Assembly: GCA_036337765.1 (NCBI GenBank)
Contig: JAYZDP010000140.1
Span: 1 to 22,105 of the forward strand
Source: JAYZDP01 sp036337765
Lineage (GTDB): Bacteria; Acidobacteriota; Thermoanaerobaculia; Multivoradales; Multivoraceae
DNA length: 22,105 nt
Direction: 5' to 3'
Shown here piece after piece: positions 1 to 7,597 of the stretch. The notes under the pieces are model-generated. The model saw only the letters and a list, made by a program, of their open reading frames with translations, made no database searches and had not been told where the DNA came from. Numbering within the stretch: position 1 is the stretch's first letter; every line of letters starts with the position of its first letter. The position numbers were made by a program, and so were the translations under genes.

Positions 1-388
1 GAGAGCGCCGAGATGAAACACGGTCACCACCGTCCAGAACAGCCCTGCAAGCGGGCTTCCGACGACCGTGGCGATCACCGGAACCATGATGAACCAGGAA
101 GAGTACGCATGGCCAAAGGCCGCGTACCCGACGATCGTCACGGTGACGCAGAGAATCGCGACGATGACATTGCCGGTTACCTGAGTCGACGGCGTCAGGG
201 CCTGCAACCAGCCGACTGCTCCGAACCGACCCCGCCAGGAGCGCGAGCCCCATCCAGGCAACTCCGAAGACGAAGAAGAAGACCAGCGAATAGAGCAGCC
301 CCGCCGCGGCGAACACCACTGAAAGTGCCCGCAACATGTCGGGCTTCGAGATCACCTCGAGACGCAGGCGGGAGGACCAGGAGCTCAA
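1..388 (-). CDS. Partial, frameshifted membrane protein of unknown family
   Basis: This is the N-terminal part of a membrane protein that runs off the left edge. Two open frames complement each other. The first, read from about 388 down to 234, encodes a helix (ALSVVFAAAGLLYSLVFFFV) ending in GLALLAG. The second, from about 230 to the edge, encodes two more hydrophobic segments (NVIVAILCVTVTIVGYAAF and a helix starting WFIMVPVIATVV). Removing one base from the C run at 230-233 joins them into one protein with no stop. The start is uncertain: TTG at 388 overlaps the stop of the upstream gene (TTGA), GTG at 355 and ATG at 337 are in frame, and none has a good ribosome binding site. I do not recognise the family. 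It is probably co-transcribed with the secreted protein before it. Confidence 0.6.
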   Translation of the reverse strand, partial: MSSWSSRLRLEVISKPDMLRALSVVFAAAGLLYSLVFFFVFGVAWMGLALLAGSVRSSRLVAGPDAVDSGNRQCHRRDSLRHRDDRRVRGLWPCVLFLVHHGSGDRHGRRKPACRAVLDGGDRVSSRRS

Positions 389-1380
389 TTCGACGAAGCC
401 TGCGCCACCTCCTGGGCCCGCGCCCCACCGAGAATGCCCCGAAGAGCGTAGTTGCCTTCGTGGCAGGCGTACTCGAAGATCGCGTCGGTCGAGCGTGCCA
501 GCGGGATCATGAGGGTCCAGGGCTGGGTCCAGGTGTCGGGATCGTCGAAGGTGATGGTCCATTCGAGGACGTCTCGGCCGGTTCGCTCGAAGCGCTCGGT
601 CACCGTGACGCTCTGGCTCGAGCCACGCGGCGCGCCCAGAACCCGGTAGTTGCGGGTTTCGACCACCAGCGCGTCGCCCTCCCAGCGCCCGCGCGAGTCG
701 CCGTGCAGCTGCCGGATCTGGTCGGCGACGTGGGGGCGACCGTCGAGCGGGATGAGGCGCGCGTCGTGGATGAGCTCCTGCAGGATCCCGACGTGGCTGT
801 CGGACTGAACGAGGTGGAAGTAGCTGTTGTAGCCGGCGAGAAGATTCGGCACGCCGTAGCTGATGCAGCGGTCGTTCAGGCCGAGGTCGTTGTGATCCTC
901 CGGTAGGCGACCGAAGCGTCCGAAGGAGCCCGCGAGCCGCTTCTGGCCCTCGGGCGTCATCGGCGGCAGGCGGCCGTCGGGCGGATCGATCACCAGCGAG
1001 GTGCGGTTGTCGAGCTCGCGATCGGCGAGCCAGAAGGAGTTGTAGTTTCCAGTCTTCTGATCGAAGCCGCGGAACTCGGGGTCCTCGAGCACCTTCTGAA
1101 TCAGGAAGTCGCCGAGCAAATCGCCGGCCTGGAGATCCTCACGCATGGCTTCGAGGCGCGCCTTCAGGTCCGCCAGTTCCTCGTCGTTCAAGGTGGCCTT
1201 CTCGCCGAAGATTTTCGGCCGCTCGAACGGGGTCGCGGTGTTGTTCACCCAGATCCCCTGAAGATCCGGCTGCCCAGAAGCTGTTCGAGGAGGGGTCCAA
1301 CCACCTCCGGCCTGGGCGAAGGCGCCAGTGGCGACGAGCGTGGCGGCAAGGGCCACGAGTGCGAGAGTCTTCGGCTTCAT
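385..1380 (-). CDS. Exported protein of unknown function, 'GQPDLQGIW' type
   Basis: A 331-residue exported protein. Residues 1-22 form a signal peptide with an AFA|Q cleavage site, so the mature protein is periplasmic or secreted. The motif TASGQPDLQGIW at residues 33-44 and the WEGDALVVETRNY stretch in the second half mark a family often seen in Acidobacteria and in uncultured marine and soil bacteria; to my knowledge its function is unknown. The start is well supported by a GGAGGTGA ribosome binding site four to five bases before the ATG. It is the first gene of a minus-strand unit and the partial membrane protein follows with an overlapping start. It is divergent from the GH43-like gene across a 60-70 bp gap. 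I assign no enzymatic function. Confidence 0.85.
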   Translation of the reverse strand: MKPKTLALVALAATLVATGAFAQAGGGWTPPRTASGQPDLQGIWVNNTATPFERPKIFGEKATLNDEELADLKARLEAMREDLQAGDLLGDFLIQKVLEDPEFRGFDQKTGNYNSFWLADRELDNRTSLVIDPPDGRLPPMTPEGQKRLAGSFGRFGRLPEDHNDLGLNDRCISYGVPNLLAGYNSYFHLVQSDSHVGILQELIHDARLIPLDGRPHVADQIRQLHGDSRGRWEGDALVVETRNYRVLGAPRGSSQSVTVTERFERTGRDVLEWTITFDDPDTWTQPWTLMIPLARSTDAIFEYACHEGNYALRGILGGARAQEVAQASSN

Positions 1381-1432
1381 CGGTCACCTCCAGAAGTCTC
1401 GCGATTGTAGTCGAAGGCTCCGAGTATCCGCG

Positions 1433-1438
1433 TACAAT
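1433..1438 (+). promoter_or_regulatory. Candidate -10 element of the GH43-like operon
   Basis: TACAAT lies 11 bases before the ATG at 1450. No convincing -35 box is present at the usual distance. The position would put the transcript start within a few bases of the ATG, suggesting a nearly leaderless mRNA. The call is based on motif and spacing only. Confidence 0.3.
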
Positions 1439-1449
1439 GCTTGACCCCG

Positions 1450-2520
1450 ATGATTCGTGAGCGTCAGCCGATCCGTGGACTCGTCGCCGGCCTGGCGCTC
1501 TTGGCGGCGCTTGCCGCCGGCACGGCGGCAGCTAGCTGTGAAGCGGAGTCAACCAGAGTGAACATCCAGCGACTGCAGGGCAACCCGATCGTGCACCCAG
1601 GGATGGACGCGCGCATGGGTTCTAACGTCCAGGGCCCGTCGTTGATCCGCGTGCCGGATTGGATCAACGACCCGCTCGGCCGCTACTACCTCTACTTCGC
1701 CGACCACAAGGGCGACTACATCCGGCTCGCCTACGCCAACCAGCTCGAGGGTCCATGGAAGGTCCACCCACCCGGTTCACTGCGCCTCGATCAGTCGCAC
1801 TTCCGTACCGAAGCCGCTGCCGTGCCTGCCGACTTCGAGGTCACGCCGCAGATGCGCGTCGAAGGAGTGAAGGGAGTGCCGATCCCCATCGACAGCTTCA
1901 CCAAGCCGCACATCGCCTCGCCCGATGTGCACGTGCGCGACGATCGACGCGAGATCGTCATGTACTTCCACGGTCTCGAGGACTTTCGCTTTCAGCGCAC
2001 CCGAGCGGCCACGTCCGTGGATGGCTTGCACTTCGAGGCTCGAGAGCCGCTCATCGGACGGTCGTACCTACGCGCGTTTCTGCATGACGGTAAATGGTAC
2101 GCCCTAGGGATGCCTGGTGAGTTCTACCGCTCCGACGACGGCATCTCTGACTTCGAGGTCGGCCCGACCCTCTTTCCTCGAACCATGCGTCACGCCGGCC
2201 TCCTAAAGCGCGACGACACCCTGTTCGTTTTCTGGTCGAACGTCGGTGACGAGCCCGAGCACATCGTGCTCTCGACCATCGACATCTCGGCCGACTGGTC
2301 CGGATGGAGCGCCAGCGAGCCCCGGTCCGTTCTCGAGCCAGAGACGGACTGGGAAGGCGCCGACAGGCCGCTTGTCGCCTCGGTCCGCGATGCGATCAAC
2401 GTGCGCGTCAACCAGCTCCGCGATCCCGCCATCTACCAGGAGGACGGGCGCATCTACCTGCTCTACGCGATCGCCGGCGAGGCCGGAATCGCCATCGCTG
2501 AACTGACAATCGACTGCTAG
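1450..2520 (+). CDS. Exported GH43-like five-bladed beta-propeller protein
   Basis: A 356-residue exported protein. From the ATG at 1450 (a TTG at 1441 is also in frame) residues 1-29 form a signal sequence ending AASC, so cleavage before C30 as a lipoprotein is possible but the lipobox is imperfect. The mature part opens with GNPIVHPGMD and later has GPSLIRVPDWIND, RYYLYFADHKGDYIRLAYA and KPHIASPDVH. These are typical of glycoside hydrolase family 43/32-like propellers acting on plant or algal polysaccharides. I cannot confirm the catalytic acid triad by eye, so it may be a non-catalytic or unclassified propeller. No clear ribosome binding site precedes it. The VOC gene follows after 16 bases, so it is probably the first gene of a three-gene operon. 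Confidence 0.75.
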   Translation: MIRERQPIRGLVAGLALLAALAAGTAAASCEAESTRVNIQRLQGNPIVHPGMDARMGSNVQGPSLIRVPDWINDPLGRYYLYFADHKGDYIRLAYANQLEGPWKVHPPGSLRLDQSHFRTEAAAVPADFEVTPQMRVEGVKGVPIPIDSFTKPHIASPDVHVRDDRREIVMYFHGLEDFRFQRTRAATSVDGLHFEAREPLIGRSYLRAFLHDGKWYALGMPGEFYRSDDGISDFEVGPTLFPRTMRHAGLLKRDDTLFVFWSNVGDEPEHIVLSTIDISADWSGWSASEPRSVLEPETDWEGADRPLVASVRDAINVRVNQLRDPAIYQEDGRIYLLYAIAGEAGIAIAELTIDC

Positions 2521-2536
2521 TCCAAGGAGACTACTC

Positions 2537-2923
2537 ATGGCCATCACAGGTGTTCACCACATCGTCGTTCGCGTTCGGGATCTCGACGAAGCCATCGCCA
2601 GCTACTCCAACGGCCTCGGCCTCGCGCTCGACCGCACCGACGAGTCCGAGGCGCTCGGCATCAAGCAAGCCTTCTTTCAGTTCCCCGACGGCGGCTTTCT
2701 CGAGCTGGTCGCACCGACGAGTCCCGAATCCGCCGTCGGCCGCTCGCTCGAATCGCGCGGCGAGGGCGTGCACACGATCGCCTTTGCGGTCGACGACGTC
2801 GACGCCACGGCCGAGGCGGCCAAGGCCGGCGGCGCACGGCTGATCGGCGAGGGCGGGCCCCAGGTCTTCGTCCACCCCAAGTCGACCCATGGGCTGCTGG
2901 TGCAGCTCTCCAAGAAGGGCTGA
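2537..2923 (+). CDS. VOC-superfamily protein, methylmalonyl-CoA epimerase-like
   Basis: A 128-residue single-unit glyoxalase/vicinal-oxygen-chelate protein with two beta-alpha-beta-beta-beta modules. VHHIVVRVRDLDEAI at residues 6-20 opens module 1, FLELVAP carries E56, and GVHTIAFAVDD carries H79. The ending HPKSTHGLLVQL strongly resembles methylmalonyl-CoA epimerases, but the last metal ligand, normally Glu in that family, is Gln123 here. The metal site would be H7 or H8, E56, H79 and Q123. It could be an epimerase or a glyoxalase-like lyase of other specificity. AAGGAGA at 2523-2529 is a strong ribosome binding site. It sits between the GH43-like gene and the Ldh2 dehydrogenase, with two bases to the latter, so all three are probably co-transcribed. 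Confidence 0.85.
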   Translation: MAITGVHHIVVRVRDLDEAIASYSNGLGLALDRTDESEALGIKQAFFQFPDGGFLELVAPTSPESAVGRSLESRGEGVHTIAFAVDDVDATAEAAKAGGARLIGEGGPQVFVHPKSTHGLLVQLSKKG

Positions 2924-2925
2924 CA

Positions 2926-3990
2926 TTGACCGGGCATCGCGTCTTCGCACCCGACCATCTACGGCGGGTGGCCACCACCATTGTCGAAGCCGGCGGCTCC
3001 GAGCCCGCCGAGTCGCAGGTGGTTGCCGATCACCTCGTACTGGCCAACCTTTCGGGTCACGACAGCCACGGTGTCGGAATGTTGCCGGCCTATGTGCGCA
3101 ACCTGAAAGCGGAGCTGCTCTTTCCCAACCGCACTCCCGAGCTCGCCACGGATCACGGCTCGATATTGGTTTTCGACGGCTGCCGAGGCTACGGCCAAGC
3201 GGTCGGCAAGATGGCCATGCAGCAGGCCATCGATCGCGCCAAGGCGAGCGGCCTGGTGCTCATGACCCTGCGCAACACCCACCATCTCGGGCGCATCGGC
3301 ACCTACGGCGAGCAGGCCGTGGCCGAGGGGCTAGTGTCGATGCACTTCGTCAACGTCGCCGACCACAACCCCTACGTCGCGCCGTTCCGAGGCGCGGAGG
3401 CGCGCTTCTCGACCAACCCGATCTGCCTGGCGATGCCCAGCACAGACTCCCAGCCACAGGTGATCCTCGACATGGCGACCTCGAAGATCGCCGCCGGCAA
3501 GGTCCGCGTGGCCTTCAACGCCGGAGTCGAGGTGCCTCCCGGCTCGCTGATCGATGCCGACGGCCAGCCCACCAACGATCCGGGTGTGCTCCATCGCGAG
3601 GGCGGGTCGCTTCTGCCGTTCGGCGAGCACAAGGGCTACGGCCTGTCGATTTTCGCCGAACTCCTCGGCGGAATGCTCTCAGGCGGCGGCACGATCCAGC
3701 CGGGGAATCCACGGAGTGGCTCGATCATCAACTGCATGCTGGTGTTGCTCTTCGACCCCAGGCGACTGGTCGAGCACGACTGGATGAGTGCCGAGCTCGA
3801 GGCATACGTCGACTACGTAAAGAGCGCGAAGGCCACCAACGCAGACGAGCCGGTCCTAGTGCCCGGCGATCCCGAGCGTCTAGCGCGCGAGGCGCGCGCC
3901 GACGGCATCGCCGTCGACGAAGAGAGCTGGGACCAGATCCTAGCCGCGGGCGAGGCCCTCGGCGTCGAACGTAGCGCCCTCGAGGGGTGA
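2926..3990 (+). CDS. Ldh2-family malate/L-lactate-type NAD(P)-dependent dehydrogenase
   Basis: A 354-residue cytoplasmic oxidoreductase of the YlbC/Ldh2 fold, distinct from Rossmann-fold malate and lactate dehydrogenases. Family members oxidise malate, L-lactate, ureidoglycolate, sulfolactate or related 2-hydroxy acids. Diagnostic segments are SGHDSHGVGMLPAYV (43-57), RNTHHLGRIGTYGE (116-129) with the conserved His pair, RFSTNPICLAMP, ILDMATSKIAAGKV, and GEHKGYGLSIFAELLGGMLSG near the C-terminus. It starts at TTG two bases after the VOC stop; the product MTGHRVFAPDHL aligns with the usual start of the family. The length is normal. The specific substrate cannot be told from sequence. Its last 51 bases overlap tail-to-tail with the permease gene on the other strand. 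Confidence 0.9.
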   Translation: MTGHRVFAPDHLRRVATTIVEAGGSEPAESQVVADHLVLANLSGHDSHGVGMLPAYVRNLKAELLFPNRTPELATDHGSILVFDGCRGYGQAVGKMAMQQAIDRAKASGLVLMTLRNTHHLGRIGTYGEQAVAEGLVSMHFVNVADHNPYVAPFRGAEARFSTNPICLAMPSTDSQPQVILDMATSKIAAGKVRVAFNAGVEVPPGSLIDADGQPTNDPGVLHREGGSLLPFGEHKGYGLSIFAELLGGMLSGGGTIQPGNPRSGSIINCMLVLLFDPRRLVEHDWMSAELEAYVDYVKSAKATNADEPVLVPGDPERLAREARADGIAVDEESWDQILAAGEALGVERSALEG

Positions 3991-6345
3991 GCCCGTCGCA
4001 GCGGCCACGTCGAACGGCCACACCAGCGGCACGACCACCAACACGACAATCCCCACTAGTACCGCCAGCGGCAGACCGACCTTGGCGTAGTCGCCGAAGC
4101 GGTAGCCGCCGGGGCCCATCACCAGCACGTTCGAGGGATGGGTCACCGGCGAGATAAAGGACGTCGAGGCGCCCACGGCGACCGCCATCACCAGCGACAT
4201 TGGGGAAACGCCGACTTCGACAGCGGTCTCGATGGCGATCGGGGCGAGCAGCAGAGCCACGGCCGCAGTCGGCATCACCTGGGCAGCTGCCACGGCCAGC
4301 AAAAAGACACCGGCGAGAAGGCCGTAGGGCCCGGCCCCACCGACCAGGGCAACCACCCTCTCGGTGAGGAAGGCGGCCGTACCGGTGCGCTCCATCGCAA
4401 TCCCGAGTGGCAGCATCGCCGCGATCAAGATCACCGCTCGCCACTCGATCTCGCGGTAGGCATCGTCGATCGTCAGGCAACCCCCGAGCACCATGAGCGT
4501 GGCGCCGATGACAGCGGCAACGTAGATCGGCAGCCACCCGGCGAGCGTCACCCCGAGGACGAGGCCGAGACACGCGAGCGCCCAGGGCGCCCGGCTGACC
4601 CTCGGAGCTTGCTGCATCTCCTCGGTGAGGACGAGAAAGTCGGGCTCGGAGGCCAGAATCGACAGGCTCTCGCGCGGCCCGTGCAGCAGCAGAGCGTCGC
4701 CGAAGAGCAGGCGCTCGTCGCCGACACCGGTGCGCAGGATCCTGCCCTGGCGCCAGATGGCGAGCACCGACAGCCCGTACTTCTCGCGGAAGCGCAGATC
4801 GCGCAGCGAGTGGCGCGCGATGCGGGCGTTGGGCGAGATGGCCACCACCGCGAGGCCCACGCGTGACGACTCGAGGTCCTCGACGCGCTGCTCCGCTCGA
4901 CGCTCGACCTCGAGCGTCTGCAGGCCCCGAATGACGTCTAGATCCTCGGGGTCGCCCTTGACGATGAGACCGTCGCCGGCCCTCATCACCTCGGTCGGCT
5001 CCGGCCGTGACAACTCGTGGCCGTCGCGGATCAGAGCCAGAATGGTCAGTCCGAAGGCCTTGTCGAGCCGGCTCTCAGCCGGCGTGTGCCCAACCAGAAG
5101 CGAGCCCGCCGGAAGTGTGACCCTTAGCAGGTGGGAATCCAGCTCCCGTGCACCGGCCTCACCGAGCTCGGCAGCCTCGAAGTCTTCGTGCGCGATCAGC
5201 TCAACGACCTCGGCCGGGCTCGCCTGCACGACCAGCGCGTCGGCCGCCTCGAGGGTAAGCTCGTCGATCTGCGAGTGGTGAAAGCCGCCGGCGCGGCGCA
5301 CAGAGAGCACCACCACGCCGCCGAAACGGCGGCGGAAGTCGACCTCACGCAGGGTCTTGCCAATCAGGCCCGAGCCCTCTGCCACGCGTAACGCCAGCAG
5401 GCCGACGTCACCCGAGGCGGCGTCCTCGAGCGTGAGCTGCTCCTCGCCGACATTGAGGACCGGCGAGTCGCGCAGTTCTTCGAGCCGCGACGGCCGGCCC
5501 TCCACCACGAGCTGATCACCCGCCTGTAGCAAATCGTTCGGCGCAGGCGCCAAACGGGTCCGCCCGCCGCGAACGATACCGATGATCGTCAGACCGAGCG
5601 CCGACTGCACCCGACATTCCGCTACCGTCCTGCCGTCGAGCGGACTGTCGTCGGGCAGGCGAACGATCAACAGGCGCTTGTGCAGGCCGAACATCCCCCG
5701 CAGGTCGCCTTCGCCCGACGACAGGCGGATGTCGCGCGTCGGCAGCAGGTGCCGGCCGATGAGCACCATGTAGGCGATCCCCACCACCAGCACGCTCGCC
5801 CCAACCGGAGTGAAGGCGAACATCCCGAGCTCGCCGAGCCCGTGCCCACGGGCCGCCTCAGCGACCAGGATGTTTGGCGGCGTGCCGATCAGCGTCAGCA
5901 TGCCGCCTAGGAGTGAGCTGAAGGCGAGCGGAATCAGTAACTTCGAGGGCGCGATGCCGGAGCGACGTGCCAGATCCATGACCACGGGAAGCAGTAGGGC
6001 CGTCGCGCCGACGTTGTTCATGAAGCCCGAGAGCACCGCTGAGACCAACATGATGGCGACCATCAGCCGCACCTCGCCGGTCCCCGCCAGCCGTAGCACC
6101 TGTCTTCCAAGGACATTCGCAACGCCCGTCTTCGACAGACCCCCACTGATCACGAAAACCGCCCCGACCGTCACCACGGCGGGGCTCGAGAAACCAGACA
6201 GGGCCTCACGTGGATCGATCAGCCCCGTAATCGCCAGGCCGCCCAACAGCATCAGGGCTACCACGTCGGCGCGTGGCTTCTCTGCCACGAACAGGACCAC
6301 CGCCACGGCGAGAAGACCGAGAACCAGAACGATCTCGGTCGTCAC
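3940..6345 (-). CDS. SLC13/ArsB-type permease with four RCK_C (TrkA_C) domains
   Basis: An 801-residue inner-membrane anion or dicarboxylate permease of the ion-transporter superfamily. Residues 1-200 hold the first membrane half, including SGFMNNVGATALLLPVVMDL and GGMLTLIGTPPNILVAEA. Four RCK_C-like cytosolic regulatory domains follow at roughly 220-292, 315-387, 405-474 and 497-565. Each repeats the pattern V-G-T/S-L-R-E ... G-L-V-L-I-R-G ... L-G-D-L-V-G. The second membrane half (about 585-780) carries GASTSFISPVTHPSNVLVMGPGGY, the second substrate-binding re-entrant motif. Relatives transport sulfate, dicarboxylates or citrate; the substrate here is unknown. The start is GTG at 6345, preceded by a G-rich stretch. 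It follows the GNAT gene with a hairpin between them. Confidence 0.9.
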   Translation of the reverse strand: MTTEIVLVLGLLAVAVVLFVAEKPRADVVALMLLGGLAITGLIDPREALSGFSSPAVVTVGAVFVISGGLSKTGVANVLGRQVLRLAGTGEVRLMVAIMLVSAVLSGFMNNVGATALLLPVVMDLARRSGIAPSKLLIPLAFSSLLGGMLTLIGTPPNILVAEAARGHGLGELGMFAFTPVGASVLVVGIAYMVLIGRHLLPTRDIRLSSGEGDLRGMFGLHKRLLIVRLPDDSPLDGRTVAECRVQSALGLTIIGIVRGGRTRLAPAPNDLLQAGDQLVVEGRPSRLEELRDSPVLNVGEEQLTLEDAASGDVGLLALRVAEGSGLIGKTLREVDFRRRFGGVVVLSVRRAGGFHHSQIDELTLEAADALVVQASPAEVVELIAHEDFEAAELGEAGARELDSHLLRVTLPAGSLLVGHTPAESRLDKAFGLTILALIRDGHELSRPEPTEVMRAGDGLIVKGDPEDLDVIRGLQTLEVERRAEQRVEDLESSRVGLAVVAISPNARIARHSLRDLRFREKYGLSVLAIWRQGRILRTGVGDERLLFGDALLLHGPRESLSILASEPDFLVLTEEMQQAPRVSRAPWALACLGLVLGVTLAGWLPIYVAAVIGATLMVLGGCLTIDDAYREIEWRAVILIAAMLPLGIAMERTGTAAFLTERVVALVGGAGPYGLLAGVFLLAVAAAQVMPTAAVALLLAPIAIETAVEVGVSPMSLVMAVAVGASTSFISPVTHPSNVLVMGPGGYRFGDYAKVGLPLAVLVGIVVLVVVPLVWPFDVAAATGSPLEGATFDAEGLARG

Positions 6346-6381
6346 AGCCCGCGCCCGCCCCAGGCGACTGTCAGCAACTGG

Positions 6382-6399
6382 GCGTGGTCTTCACCACGC
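6382..6399 (-). other. Perfect 7-bp hairpin directly after the GNAT stop codon
   Basis: GCGTGGT and ACCACGC pair perfectly around a four-base loop, immediately following the stop codon of the GNAT gene at 6400-6402. No T tract follows on the minus strand, so it is not a standard intrinsic terminator. It could lower read-through into the permease gene or protect the 3' end of the upstream message. Confidence 0.4.
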
Positions 6400-7002
6400 T
6401 CAGAATTCGAAGGCCATGATGACTAGATCGTGCGTCTTGCCTTCGAGATCGATCACCCAGTCCGCCAGCATCGACTCGAGGTCGAAGCCGAGCTTGCGAA
6501 ACACGGTGCGCGCACCGACTTGGTCGCGCGGCATGCGAGCGACGATCTTCTTGAGACCTACGTCGCGGGCGACCTCGAGGATCTCGTTCGCCAGCACGCC
6601 ACCCAGCCCACAGCCACGGTGCTCAGGGCTGACGATGATGCGGATCTCTGCCAGATGCCGCGTCCACAGGATGTCGTTGCGGAACAGCGACCCGTAGCCC
6701 GCCAGACGGCCACTCTCCTCGGCCACAACCGTGAAGCGCGAGCCCGCCTCGATCGAATCGATCCAGCCCTCGACGACCTCGGGTCGCCGGATGTCGGTCA
6801 TCAGGAAAAGCAGGTCCTCCTGCGGGAGGCTGGTGGCGAAGGACACCATCGGCTCGAGATCTCCGCGTTTCATCTGCCGGAGCTCGAGCTCGCGGTCGCC
6901 TGAGGTCACAGAGCGCGGGTACGAGCGCTCGACTTCGAGGCGAGGGATGGTCGCGTCGGGTTCGGGCATGAGACATGGGAAGGCTACCGCAGCCGTTCGC
7001 AC
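6400..7002 (-). CDS. GNAT-family N-acetyltransferase
   Basis: An acetyl-CoA-dependent N-acyltransferase of the GCN5 fold, cytoplasmic, acceptor unknown. The core is recognisable: beta-4 and motif A read AEIRIIVSPEHRGCGLGGVLAN, giving the pyrophosphate-binding R-G-x-G-x-G/A loop. VGARTVFRKLGFDLE is the usual motif B ending and SGRLAGYGSLF is the beta-3/4 hairpin. The longest reading starts at GTG 7002 and gives 200 residues. ATG at 6969 (starting MPEPDATIPR) would give 189. A -10-like CATAGT lies ten bases before the GTG, which favours the longer form as a leaderless transcript, but the choice is open. It is divergent from the eroded PadR locus and 54 bases upstream of the permease. Confidence 0.85.
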   Translation of the reverse strand: MRTAAVAFPCLMPEPDATIPRLEVERSYPRSVTSGDRELELRQMKRGDLEPMVSFATSLPQEDLLFLMTDIRRPEVVEGWIDSIEAGSRFTVVAEESGRLAGYGSLFRNDILWTRHLAEIRIIVSPEHRGCGLGGVLANEILEVARDVGLKKIVARMPRDQVGARTVFRKLGFDLESMLADWVIDLEGKTHDLVIMAFEF

Positions 7003-7012
7003 GTCGAAACCA

Positions 7013-7035
7013 ACTATGCTGATTCTTCGTATAGT
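7013..7035. promoter_or_regulatory. Inverted repeat and probable divergent -10 elements between GNAT and the PadR remnant
   Basis: ACTAT at 7013-7017 and ATAGT at 7031-7035 form an inverted repeat with a 13-base gap. On the plus strand TATAGT (7030-7035) and on the minus strand CATAGT resemble -10 boxes, so the symmetry may only reflect two back-to-back promoters. It could also be the former operator of the PadR regulator. Confidence 0.35.
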
Positions 7036-7049
7036 GAGTCACGCGAGCT

Positions 7050-7389
7050 GAGAGCTTCCTGCCGCTCAAGCCCGTCGACTTCCTGGTGCTGCTGTCGCTC
7101 GGGGGCGCCGATCGACACGGCTACGGGCTGGTGCAGGACATCGCAGAGCGAGGACCGGGTGCGCCTCGTACCCGGCAACCTCTACTCGGTGCTGCATCGC
7201 CTGCTGCAGAGCGGCTTGATCGCGGAGAGCGATCGCCGCCCAGTTGCGGGCCAAGAGGACGTGCGACGGCGCTACTACACGCTCACAGGCACTGGGTCGA
7301 AGGTACTCAGGGCAGAGGGGCGTAGACTCAAGTCGCTCGTGGAACTGGCCGAGGATCGGCGGCTCCTCGGCCCGGAGGAGGCCATCTGA
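7050..7389 (+). pseudogene. Frameshifted PadR-family transcriptional regulator
   Basis: A winged-helix PadR regulator split across two frames. The first frame reads LPLKPVDFLVLLSLGGADRH then GYGLVQDIAER (7059 to about 7150), the usual first half of the winged helix. The second frame reads EDRVRLVPGNLYSVLHRLL then QSGLIAE and DVRRRYYTLTGTGSKVL (about 7152-7389), the remainder of the domain and the wing. One missing base near 7150 separates them. No ATG, GTG or TTG is found at the expected start: the frame is closed by a TGA at 7035 and the codon before LPLKP is TTC. The lost start and the frameshift together suggest a dead gene rather than only a sequencing error. In Acidobacteria such regulators normally precede duplicated orphan ABC permeases, matching the remnant that follows. 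Confidence 0.7.
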
Positions 7390-7550
7390 GCCCCCACTGA
7401 AGCTCGCGGCTCTACCATGCGTCGCTGCGGGCCTATCCCCGCACCTTCACCCGGCGGTGCGGCCGCGACATGGCGGAGTGCTACGACGACATTCTCCACG
7501 ATGTGCTCGACGGCGGGATCGACCCCCACGTGGCGGGGTGCCGAAGCTGA
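7390..7550 (+). pseudogene. N-terminal remnant of an orphan ABC permease (ADOP-type prefix)
   Basis: A 47-codon fragment in frame 7407-7550 reads RLYHASLRAYPRTFTRRCGR then DMAECYDDILHDVLDGG, and ends at a TGA. It closely resembles the short helical prefix (L-Y-R-x-L-L-R-L-Y-P-x-x-F-R-R-x-x-G-x-x-M) at the start of permeases of the acidobacterial duplicated orphan permease type, whose gene normally follows a PadR regulator. The frame has no start codon, and an in-frame TGA lies at 7398. The downstream permease body is missing: the next gene is an unrelated exported cytochrome. This is inferred to be the stump left by a deletion. Confidence 0.55.
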
Positions 7551-7567
7551 TCGTACGCGTACGACTT

Positions 7568-7597
7568 TTGACGGTAGGCGGCATGGTTGAGTATCCT
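7568..7597 (+). promoter_or_regulatory. Candidate sigma-70 promoter of the cytochrome/monooxygenase operon
   Basis: TTGACG at 7568-7573 and TATCCT at 7592-7597 are separated by 18 bases. Transcription would begin near 7604, about 20 bases before the start codon. This is the best -35/-10 pair I see in the window. Confidence 0.45.

Noticed and set aside
13..906. A 297-codon plus-strand open frame
   Set aside because: It is rich in Arg, Asp and Pro without domains and lies antisense to the exported protein and the membrane protein, which have a signal peptide and TM helices. It is a GC-rich shadow.
6382..6399. Intrinsic terminator after the GNAT gene
   Set aside because: The stem is good but no T tract follows on the transcribed strand, so it is listed only as a hairpin.
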